Part shown: piece after piece, positions 15,921 through 22,424 of the stretch
Layout of the letters: the number at the start of each line of letters is the position of its first letter
Position numbering within the stretch: position 1 is the stretch's first letter
Assembly (NCBI GenBank): GCA_046496815.1
Contig: JAWOGN010000041.1
Location: 1 to 24,097, forward strand
DNA from: JAWOGN01 sp046496815
GTDB taxonomy: Bacteria; Desulfobacterota; DSM-4660; Desulfatiglandales; Desulfatiglandaceae
Length of the DNA: 24,097 bases
Reading direction: 5' to 3'
Translations under genes and position numbers: made by a program
The notes under the pieces: model-generated
Told to the model about the DNA's origin: nothing
The model's input: the letters and a program-made list of their open reading frames with translations, nothing else
Database searches by the model: none

Positions 15921-17150
15921 TCATTCAAAAACCTTCTCATCCGTACCATCTTCATCCATCGCATCCATCTCCACATCCCTGGCACCGATATCTCTTCCCA
16001 GGAGCTCTTTGTAAAATTCGTGTTGAATGAGAAGGTTCATCACCTCGTTGGTCCCCGTCCAGATCATCTGCAAGCGGGCATCCCTGAGAAAGCGCTCGAT
16101 GGGGTAAACATTCGTGTACCCGATACCGCCCATGACCTGCATGCAGTCATTCACAACGGACCAGAGCATTTCGGTCGAGATCTTTTTCGCCTCCGATACC
16201 ATGCGCCTCGAATCCAGGCCTCGATCCACGTGGCGAGCCGCAACATAGACCAGGCTCCTCGCAGCGTCAAGGCAGGCGCTCGCGTCGGCCACCTTAAAAC
16301 TCACCGCCTGAAATCTCCGGATGGGCGCTCCAAAGGCTTTTCGTCGGTTGCTGTATCTTGCGGCCACCTCCAGGCTGCATCGTGCCATACCGAGGCAGAC
16401 CGCTGCCACCGTGAGCCGCTCCGGGATCATCATCCGGTTGAAAACCTTCGCGCCGCCATGTTCCGGTCCAAGGAGATTTCGAGAAGGCACTTTTGTATCC
16501 CGGAAATAGATTCTGCCGGTCCCGCCGCCCCGGGATCCCAGGAGGCCATACACATGCTTCACCTCGACGCCCATGTCTCGGTCGACAAGGAATACCGATA
16601 TGGACTGATGGGGATGTGCCTGCGGAGCGGTTTTTGCGTACACAAGAAAATAGTCCGCCCCTTCCGCGCCAACCACAAACCGTTTTTGCCCCTCAAGCAG
16701 GTAAAAATCTCCGTGTTTTCTGGCGATGGTGGTGGCCCCAAAAAAATCAGACCCGCCTCTGGGTTCGGTGAGTGCCTCGGCACAGCAAAGCTTCCCTTCA
16801 AGCGTCGGCCTCAAGTACGCTTCCTTTTGCGCGTCCGTTCCAAAACAATTAATCGCCTCTCCGACAATGCTTACCAGTGAATACAGGCAAGAAAGACTGG
16901 AGCCGAGCACCCCAATCTCCTCCAGGGCAGCCGCCTCACCGGTCCATTTCATTCCCCGCCCGCCCCATTTTTCAGGAAAGCGGAGGCCGAGTAGTTGGGA
17001 AGCGCCTGCTTTTTCGAAAAATTGTTTTGGGTATCGGACCTGTTCCGCATCCATTTCCCGTATTAAACTGCTGGGGATTTCCGCCTTTGCAAATCGTCTT
17101 ACCGCGTCTCTGACGGATTTCTCCTTCCCTGAAAGCAGAAAATCAAACAT
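15921..17150 (-). CDS. Acyl-CoA dehydrogenase (IVD/LCAD-like active site)
   Basis: A 409-residue flavoenzyme that would oxidise an acyl-CoA at C2-C3 and pass electrons to ETF. FAD and substrate signatures are ALTEPRGGSDFFGATT (126-141) and QVMGGIGYTNVYPIERFLRDARL (338-360, split by the usual flavin loop). The MCAD-type catalytic Glu of IYEGT is replaced by Thr365 in IWTGTNEV. Glu244 in MIPERLTVAA aligns by eye with the alternative base of isovaleryl-CoA and long-chain dehydrogenases, so the enzyme is probably active, perhaps on branched or long substrates. The C-terminal 20 residues are unusually acidic. AGGAGG lies 6 bases before the ATG. It lies between an MFS transporter and a C26 hydrolase, likely in one operon. 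Confidence 0.9.
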   Translation of the reverse strand: MFDFLLSGKEKSVRDAVRRFAKAEIPSSLIREMDAEQVRYPKQFFEKAGASQLLGLRFPEKWGGRGMKWTGEAAALEEIGVLGSSLSCLYSLVSIVGEAINCFGTDAQKEAYLRPTLEGKLCCAEALTEPRGGSDFFGATTIARKHGDFYLLEGQKRFVVGAEGADYFLVYAKTAPQAHPHQSISVFLVDRDMGVEVKHVYGLLGSRGGGTGRIYFRDTKVPSRNLLGPEHGGAKVFNRMMIPERLTVAAVCLGMARCSLEVAARYSNRRKAFGAPIRRFQAVSFKVADASACLDAARSLVYVAARHVDRGLDSRRMVSEAKKISTEMLWSVVNDCMQVMGGIGYTNVYPIERFLRDARLQMIWTGTNEVMNLLIQHEFYKELLGRDIGARDVEMDAMDEDGTDEKVFE

Positions 17151-17231
17151 GGGCCGCCTCCTTCAATCAAGCACTCCCGAGAGGATCCAGCTTAGGGTTT
17201 CACACGCAGCGCTTTCACTTTTCCTGATCGA

Positions 17232-18443
17232 TCACTTCTTGCCCCAACCTTTCAGCCCCCACATAAATGAGGCCAGGGCCAGGGTGCTGATCGCAACCGA
17301 AACACAGCTCGTCGCAACGATCCCGCCCGCCAACCAGACAGGTCCCCCCAAGAGGGCCCCAAAGATCCGCCCGACGCCCGCTGCGGCGAAGAAGCTCGAC
17401 ATCATGGTGGCTCGTGATCCCGGCAATAGTTCGGTGCACAGCGACAGAAAACTGACGATGGTAAATTCAAAGGTCAAGAAAATTGCAAACAGACCGGCGA
17501 GGGCGACGGGAACACCCTTTTCAAACAGGGGCAATATGCCATAGCACACCAAGCAAAGCAAAAGCCCCAAAGTGACGGATCGTTTGAGCCCAAAACGGTC
17601 TGCAAACGTAGCCGTCATGGTTTCGCCCAATAATTCAGCCGCCCCGATGGCACCGGTGCCCAGTCCCAACGCAATCACACTGAGGCTGAAAGTTTTTTCC
17701 AGCCACGCCCCGTAAACAACAAACAGGTTATCGTTGGCAACGCTCATAAAAAAGGCGAAACCGATGGCGCCCAGCGCGGTTCGTTCGCGCCCCAACCGCC
17801 GCCAGGCAGTTAACAATCCAACGGGGCGCTGAGGCGCCGGCCCGCTTGTTTTGCCCTCGGAAATGAGAAACCTCAATACCCCGAAACCGAGCAGACCCAG
17901 CGTGCCCAATACGAAAAAAGCGGCACGCCATCCCCACCCCTCGATAACAAGCCCCAGCAAGGGAATTCCCACCAGCGTGCTGCCCGCCCAGCTGAATTCG
18001 AGGAACCCAATCACCAGACCTCGACGCCCGAAGGGTACCCGTTCACTCATGTAAGCCTGTATGGCCGGATCAAACACGGTTTTGCCGAGGCCGGCCAGAA
18101 AAAGCGCCGCCATCACAACCCAGTAAAAGGGAAAAAACCCGCCGCTGAACATTCCGAAAGTCAGCATTCCCAGGCCGCAGAGCATCATCAACCGATACCC
18201 CAAACGATCCGCCAGGGGCCCGAAGATCAGTCCGGGGATGGCCGTCGCCTGGTTCATGGCGATCAAGGCGGTCACGGCTGTAAGCGGCACATTGAGCCCT
18301 CTGCTGAGGACCGGGGCAAACGGATAGGCGAACCGTCGCGCCGTGTTCAGCACCAGACGACATGAGATGGCTACGCCCACCTTCCAGACCATTCCCGGCG
18401 CAGTGCGGGGCGCCGGGGAGGCGTCCTCCGAAAGGCTATGCAT
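17232..18443 (-). CDS. Major facilitator superfamily transporter
   Basis: A 403-residue inner-membrane protein with about 12 hydrophobic segments, the standard MFS length. The loop 2-3 motif appears as GPLADRLGYRLMM (about 75-87) and its second-half counterpart as ATFADRFGLKRSV. It opens with a polar, Pro/Ser-rich tail of about 17 residues. It is the first gene of the likely operon MFS, acyl-CoA dehydrogenase, C26 hydrolase, split-barrel protein, tRNA deacylase; the 81-base gap to the dehydrogenase supports co-transcription. AGGA lies about 8 bases before the ATG at 18443. Context suggests uptake or efflux of an organic acid, but nothing in the sequence identifies the substrate. Confidence 0.85.
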   Translation of the reverse strand: MHSLSEDASPAPRTAPGMVWKVGVAISCRLVLNTARRFAYPFAPVLSRGLNVPLTAVTALIAMNQATAIPGLIFGPLADRLGYRLMMLCGLGMLTFGMFSGGFFPFYWVVMAALFLAGLGKTVFDPAIQAYMSERVPFGRRGLVIGFLEFSWAGSTLVGIPLLGLVIEGWGWRAAFFVLGTLGLLGFGVLRFLISEGKTSGPAPQRPVGLLTAWRRLGRERTALGAIGFAFFMSVANDNLFVVYGAWLEKTFSLSVIALGLGTGAIGAAELLGETMTATFADRFGLKRSVTLGLLLCLVCYGILPLFEKGVPVALAGLFAIFLTFEFTIVSFLSLCTELLPGSRATMMSSFFAAAGVGRIFGALLGGPVWLAGGIVATSCVSVAISTLALASFMWGLKGWGKK

Positions 18444-18507
18444 GGACTGATCCTGCCGCCATCCGTCCCGTATCTTGCACCTTGTGCCGTATCCGGGCAG
18501 GTCTCGT

Positions 18508-18687
18508 ATGGACGCTTTTCATCAGCCTGAGATAAATGTTCATCGATATAACGGAAACCGTGAAAGTATTTCAGAGATTATTTTCCGGATTCTCGAAAAG
18601 ATCTTCAATCCGGCAACCGAATCGGTGCCGCTTGCACAGGTATTCCGCAACTTGGACCCCTGGGAGATGCGTTTATCAAAATTTTAA
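18508..18687 (+). CDS. Possible 59-residue protein on the opposite strand
   Basis: A plus-strand frame starts ATG at 18508 behind GGGCAGG (6 bases spacing) and ends TAA at 18687, overlapping the stop of the convergent DUF2007 gene by four bases. It fills most of the 240-base gap between that gene and the MFS start. The product has mixed composition, an amphipathic helix (SISEIIFRILEKIFNPATES) and a Trp-Glu-rich end (FRNLDPWEMRLSKF), which looks more protein-like than a random frame. No known family is recognised. Its promoter would have to lie in or near the MFS 5-prime end. Chance remains possible. Confidence 0.4.
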   Translation: MDAFHQPEINVHRYNGNRESISEIIFRILEKIFNPATESVPLAQVFRNLDPWEMRLSKF

Positions 18688-18929
18688 CTTGGATCGTCAG
18701 ACCGCTCCGCCTCTCTTCTCAGATCTGAAATAATATCCATGACCGCTCCATGGAAGGTTTTCGGCGCGCTGACATATCCCCATCCTTTCTGACTTTGATA
18801 AAGACCGTCGTAGGCGGTGTCATGGTAGGATCTCATTCGATGGGGGATGCCTCTCTCCGTGAGGATTGATTCTACCAGTTGGGCTTCGATGTCATTTTCC
18901 AAAATTGAAACTTTTGTGAATTCTTCCAT
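18684..18929 (-). CDS. DUF2007 family protein
   Basis: An 81-residue soluble protein of the DUF2007 (putative signal-transducing) family, a small alpha/beta ferredoxin-like fold. The typical opening KVSILENDIEAQLVESILTE (6-25) is followed by RGIPHRMRSYHDTAYDGL and a C-terminal helix. Members often sit beside unrelated genes and have no established biochemical role. The ATG at 18929 lies 9 bases after the stop of the DUF89 gene; a TTG at 18941 would overlap that stop (TTGA) and add four residues. Either way the two are translationally coupled. It is the last gene of the M48, DUF89, DUF2007 cluster. Confidence 0.78.
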   Translation of the reverse strand: MEEFTKVSILENDIEAQLVESILTERGIPHRMRSYHDTAYDGLYQSQKGWGYVSAPKTFHGAVMDIISDLRREAERSDDPS

Positions 18930-18937
18930 ATCAAACG

Positions 18938-19825
18938 TCAATGGGTTCGCTGTTCATCCCGCCAGAGCGCCAAAAAGCTCCCGACAGGGGCCTGAATGTA
19001 ATTCTGTATCGGCTCGCATTTCACTTTAAAGAGAAAAAGAATTGCAGGAGACAATTGGTTGGGGTAAATCGTCTCAAAATTGGCCATGCCTTTGGAAACA
19101 ATGAGATCTGCAGATTCAATCAGATCAAGGAATTCCTCAGACACCCGCTCCCAGTCAACGCCCGCGCCTTCAGTCCCTGTGTCCGCCACCTCGCCGACCA
19201 TGTCTTCGATACCCGCCGATCGCAGTTCGGCCCGGGTCAAATCATTGAGCGAGGGACCGCCTTTTACGACGAGCACCGTGCGCCCCGCCCGGTTTTTTAT
19301 GTAGTCATACAGCGGCAGGTCAAAGTAGATTTCACCCGAGTTATCGGTAAGGTACAAAACCAACCCGGGTTCCTTTGCGAGAAAGGACTCCAGACGATCC
19401 ACATCATCAAAGAAAAGCGTGAGCCCGTTTTGCATACGATCCGGGATCCCTGCCAGGGCTTTTTCAGGGGTTTCGAAAAAATCAAGGCTGTTACCGAGAA
19501 TCGCCAAGGTGACACAAGACCGCAGGTCCGATCCAACGTACGCTTTCGATTGAGAAAATATCCGCTGCGCCTGCGCCATTTCCTGTGTCTTGAATTCCGC
19601 ATAGGGGTCGGACACACCGGTCAGACGTCGCACCTCTCGGATAATACGGTTGGCTATCTGAGGAGAACTCAGTCCCATGTATTTGACATTCCTCAATAGC
19701 TTTTGCGCGGTGGCCTCTGCCTTCGTCGCCAGCCCGGTATTCCCTCCGGCGGCCAGACGCACTGCGTTTTTCGCCAAAGACATCAGACAGGCCGTGCACT
19801 GGGGAAACATTTCGAGTGCTTGCAT
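18938..19825 (-). CDS. DUF89 / ARMT1-like damage-control phosphatase
   Basis: A 295-residue protein of the DUF89 family of metal-dependent phosphatases. CxxC near the start (Cys10, Cys13 in FPQCTACL) is typical of the prokaryotic subgroup. The metal-site motifs are LTDNSGEIYFDL (DNxGE at 161-165), VVKGGPSLNDLT (187-197) and LIVSKGMANFET (241-252). FLFKVKCEPI lies near the end. Characterised family members remove phosphate from damaged or overflow metabolites such as sugar phosphates and phosphopantetheine; the substrate here is unknown. The ATG at 19825 has GAAAGG at about 8 bases; an ATG at 19852 would add nine residues but its AGG directly abuts the codon. It lies about 94 bases behind the M48 protease and is coupled to the DUF2007 gene. 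Confidence 0.82.
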   Translation of the reverse strand: MQALEMFPQCTACLMSLAKNAVRLAAGGNTGLATKAEATAQKLLRNVKYMGLSSPQIANRIIREVRRLTGVSDPYAEFKTQEMAQAQRIFSQSKAYVGSDLRSCVTLAILGNSLDFFETPEKALAGIPDRMQNGLTLFFDDVDRLESFLAKEPGLVLYLTDNSGEIYFDLPLYDYIKNRAGRTVLVVKGGPSLNDLTRAELRSAGIEDMVGEVADTGTEGAGVDWERVSEEFLDLIESADLIVSKGMANFETIYPNQLSPAILFLFKVKCEPIQNYIQAPVGSFLALWRDEQRTH

Positions 19826-19919
19826 AGGGGGAACCTTTCGACGGAATTTCATCCTGGTTCGTATGTTAACGGGGAAGAAGAATCAAGAAATTTCTGTGAC
19901 CATGCCTCACGGATTCGCT

Positions 19920-21377
19920 TCATTTGGATATGATTTTTACCGGCGTTTTTGCCGCAACCCGATCGTCCAGACCTTTTCCATTTAGGAGGGCCGTTTCTTT
20001 CAGTTCCGCCTCTGGAACGTCGACAGCCTTCAACGCCTGTCTGAGTGTTCCCGTAGAACGCGTGGAAAGAACTCGGATACGGGCGGGTTTGACGTTGAGC
20101 CGTTTGGCATCCGTAAGCGCTCGAAACCGCTCCATTGTATTGACGAATGTCGTACGATACCGATCGAATCGATTCACGGCGGTAAATCCATGAAACACAT
20201 ATACCCGGTTGTCCTTTTGTATAAAATAGGACAGCACCCGGATTACGCCGTCTCCGGATTTCACCTGGGACAGCAGTTGATAGGCGGGAAGCCCGTTCAC
20301 GCTCGCGCCTCCGGACTGAATTACGGAGGCCTGGTTTTTACTCACAAACGCCTGCGCCCCCTCCTTGGGAGATGAAGCGGATGAAATGCTGAAAAGAAGC
20401 AGCGCATCTTTTTGTGCATTCACCATCTGGACAACCTTAGGCGTATTCTTCAGTGTCCATTTGGATGGTACGGGAAACTGAAATCGGAGGCCGGGGTGGT
20501 AAAAGACGTTGTCTTCAACGTAGCCTTCCTTCGGATTTTCTCCGAAAACCAACCCGTCAATGCGTTTTAAATACATCTCCCGGTTGACTTTCGCCTGCTT
20601 GACGCCCAGGGTTTGTTCCCATTCGGCAGCCCTTCGAACAACGGCGCCTTGCCGGTCTTCCGGGTTCGGATGTGTCGAAAACCAGCTGGGCAACCCTGTC
20701 CGGTCCGAACTGGAACGCATTCCTTCGAGCGTTTCGAAAAATTCCGCCAATTGCCGAGCGTCGTAGCCGCTCTTGACGGCATACTCCACACCCAAATCAT
20801 CTGCCTCCCGCTCATTATCCCGGCTGAATTTTAAGAACAGCATCTGCGTCCCGAGCTGGGCCAATTCTCCCAAGGCCCGAAATGTGTCCGAAAAAATCAT
20901 GCCCACACCGAGCCCGACCTGGGCAAGCTGAGCCCTGCTCAATTGCTCTGCAGAATGCCGGGCCGTAATGTGTCCCATTTCATGTCCCATCACACCGGCC
21001 AGTTCCGCCTCGCTGTTGAGATAAGCCAGAATCCCCCGGGTAAAGTAAATGTAGCCCCCAGGTGCAGCAAAGGCGTTTACCACCGCTGCGTCCAGAATCT
21101 TGAAGTGGTATTCTAATTGCCGTCGGTGGGAGACCTTTGCCATACGCTGGCACAGGTCGTTAATATAGTCAGTCAATACCGGGTCGTCATAAATCCCATA
21201 CTCCTGTATGACCTGGCGATCGGTTTGACGTCCAAGTTGGACTTCCTGGTCCTCGCTAACCAGCATCAGTTCCCTGCGACCGCTTACCGGATCGATCGCG
21301 CAGGAAGCACCCCAGAACGCAAACCCCAAAGCGCCTGCGCCGGTGACATGCATAAACTCGCGTCGATTTAACCTCAC
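19920..21377 (-). CDS. BepA/YfgC-like M48 metalloprotease, exported
   Basis: A 485-residue M48 protease. The N-terminus has an RR motif (LNRREFMHVTGAGALGFAFW) that could direct Tat export, and Cys26 in GASC might be lipidated although the lipobox is weak. The zinc site is HEMGH (His132, Glu133, His136), with Glu191 in DNEREADDLG as third ligand, and STHPNPEDR carries the conserved His seen in BepA. Unlike BepA, there are no TPR repeats after the protease domain. Instead residues about 300-485 hold an all-beta-like domain and a short LysM-like end (RVLSTRSTGTLRQALKAVDV). A role in outer-membrane protein quality control is likely. Translation starts at GTG, supported by AAAGGAGG nine bases upstream. 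Confidence 0.88.
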   Translation of the reverse strand: MRLNRREFMHVTGAGALGFAFWGASCAIDPVSGRRELMLVSEDQEVQLGRQTDRQVIQEYGIYDDPVLTDYINDLCQRMAKVSHRRQLEYHFKILDAAVVNAFAAPGGYIYFTRGILAYLNSEAELAGVMGHEMGHITARHSAEQLSRAQLAQVGLGVGMIFSDTFRALGELAQLGTQMLFLKFSRDNEREADDLGVEYAVKSGYDARQLAEFFETLEGMRSSSDRTGLPSWFSTHPNPEDRQGAVVRRAAEWEQTLGVKQAKVNREMYLKRIDGLVFGENPKEGYVEDNVFYHPGLRFQFPVPSKWTLKNTPKVVQMVNAQKDALLLFSISSASSPKEGAQAFVSKNQASVIQSGGASVNGLPAYQLLSQVKSGDGVIRVLSYFIQKDNRVYVFHGFTAVNRFDRYRTTFVNTMERFRALTDAKRLNVKPARIRVLSTRSTGTLRQALKAVDVPEAELKETALLNGKGLDDRVAAKTPVKIISK

Positions 21378-21419
21378 TGATCCTCACCTCCTTTAAAACC
21401 GCCCGCCTCTGCACCCCGC

Positions 21420-21447
21420 AAAAAAGGGCCTTCGTCATGATCGGCCC
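21420..21447 (-). terminator. Intrinsic terminator after the FKBP-like gene
   Basis: On the minus strand GGGCC (21447-21443) pairs with GGCCC (21430-21426) around a 12-base loop, followed directly by six T (21425-21420). It lies about 30 bases after the FKBP-like stop and 40 bases before the M48 start, so it separates two transcription units. Confidence 0.6.
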
Positions 21448-21475
21448 GGGTCAATCACGGGAAGGCGCTTTTGAA

Positions 21476-21859
21476 TCAGTGCCCGCAGCAATGATCCTTG
21501 CAGCTTGCGGTTTCCGCCATCGCTTTGATGACCTCCCCCGGGTCTGCGGGAGTGATTTTGAGCACCTTGAAGCGGAGATGCAAGGATGCGGATTCCCGGG
21601 GAAGATCCGGCAACAAAGCTTCAAGGTGTTCAAGGATTTCAGCCACCTGACCGTTTTTAATACGGATGGAAATGCTGTCTCCCACCGCTTTGCCCGCCAG
21701 TTCATATTCAAACGGAGAAAGCCCCCGGGGTCCCAGGTTGTAAATGAACTCGAATAAACCGGACCCTGAGGTCAAGTCTATGCCATCCGGTCCGCTGCCT
21801 GCCTCCCAGGATAAGGTGATCTTCTTTAAGGGTCCAACTTTTTCATTCGTCTGACTCAT
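21476..21859 (-). CDS. FKBP/SlyD-like small protein with Cys/His tail
   Basis: A 127-residue soluble protein. The central segment SGLFEFIYNLGPRGLSPFEYELAGKAVGDSISIRI (two adjacent pieces, about 33-67) resembles the FKBP core, in which a hydrophobic strand is followed by a loop, an FE.ALxGxxVGD-type stretch and another strand. A helix containing HLEALLPDLP and a strand LHLRFKVLKI follow. The end, SCKDHCCGH, places three Cys and two His in nine residues, like the metal-binding tails of SlyD proteins. A role as prolyl isomerase or metal chaperone is inferred only; the domain is shorter than normal FKBP. The ATG at 21859 has AAGGA five to six bases upstream; a GTG at 21934 would add 25 unlikely residues. 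It is cut off from the next gene by a terminator. Confidence 0.6.
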   Translation of the reverse strand: MSQTNEKVGPLKKITLSWEAGSGPDGIDLTSGSGLFEFIYNLGPRGLSPFEYELAGKAVGDSISIRIKNGQVAEILEHLEALLPDLPRESASLHLRFKVLKITPADPGEVIKAMAETASCKDHCCGH

Positions 21860-21926
21860 CAGTATCCTTTTCACCCCGGTTTTTGATGCATGCGTCACCT
21901 TTGTTGTCATATTTACCGAAATTATT

Positions 21927-22130
21927 CTAATCACCGATCAAGCGAATTCCACCCATTCGATTTTTTGTATGAATCAAGCCCGTTGAAATTCGCCTTCGCA
22001 CGATGTCAAGCCGCTGAATCCATATATTTCTTACCATAACATCATCCTCGAAACGGAGCAATACTTGATCCTGGTGGCCGGATTTCAGAGGGCAAATCGC
22101 AAAAGGCGGGTTCCTTATTGCATCCGGCAA
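21927..22130 (-). pseudogene. Protein-like open frame in a gap, possible gene remnant
   Basis: A minus-strand frame of 67 codons from TTG at 22130 to TAG at 21927. Its second half (QDQVLLRFEDDVMVRNIWIQ, then RLDIVRRRISTGLIHTKNR) has the charge and hydrophobic pattern of a real protein, while the first half does not. An internal ATG at 22037 with GAGG eight bases upstream would give only 36 residues. An adjoining frame (22115-22315) overlaps its start in another phase, so a frameshifted relic is possible. No family is recognised. Confidence 0.25.
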
Positions 22131-22424
22131 GACGCTTCAGCCGTTGAAGACATGTTCATGTGACGGTAGGCGTCCCCACCAGAAGTCAGGACTCTCAAGT
22201 TTGGGCTTCCTGAAGTGCTCATATTTGCGTTTGACAAGACACATACAACTACCCCGTTGAACTTGCTCTTCAAAAACTTCACTTTTCTTGACACCAAAAT
22301 TGGCGAAATTGACATATTATCCGGCGTATGGAGAAAGGCTTTCCCAAGAACGGTTTTTTATCGATTTCCCTGCCGGCCGCCGGAAGAGAGAAGTGACACC
22401 GGTGTCTCTCTGAAACCCACTCCG
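22131..22424. other. Non-coding region downstream of the GNAT gene
   Basis: About 290 bases without a convincing gene, rich in A and T. It contains three copies of TTGACA on the plus strand (22231, 22288, 22309), none with a well-spaced -10 box and none followed by a plus-strand gene. A perfect 12-base palindrome GACACCGGTGTC lies at 22395-22406, flanked by AGAGA and TCTCT, 19 bases after the GNAT stop; it lacks a T-run and is not a clear terminator. Confidence 0.4.
22395..22406. repeat. Perfect 12-base palindrome after the GNAT gene
   Basis: GACACCGGTGTC is a perfect palindrome. Flanking AGAGA (22385-22389) and TCTCT (22407-22411) can extend the stem across a 5-base bulge, giving a strong RNA hairpin. 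It could protect or end the GNAT transcript or act as a protein site. Confidence 0.4.

Noticed and set aside
15825..16880. 351-codon plus-strand frame opposite the acyl-CoA dehydrogenase
   Set aside because: It is a shadow of the dehydrogenase codon pattern; the His- and Arg-rich product matches no family and the sense gene is certain.
22231..22314. Three TTGACA boxes on the plus strand
   Set aside because: None has a -10 box at 16-18 bases and there is no plus-strand gene downstream, so they were not called promoters.
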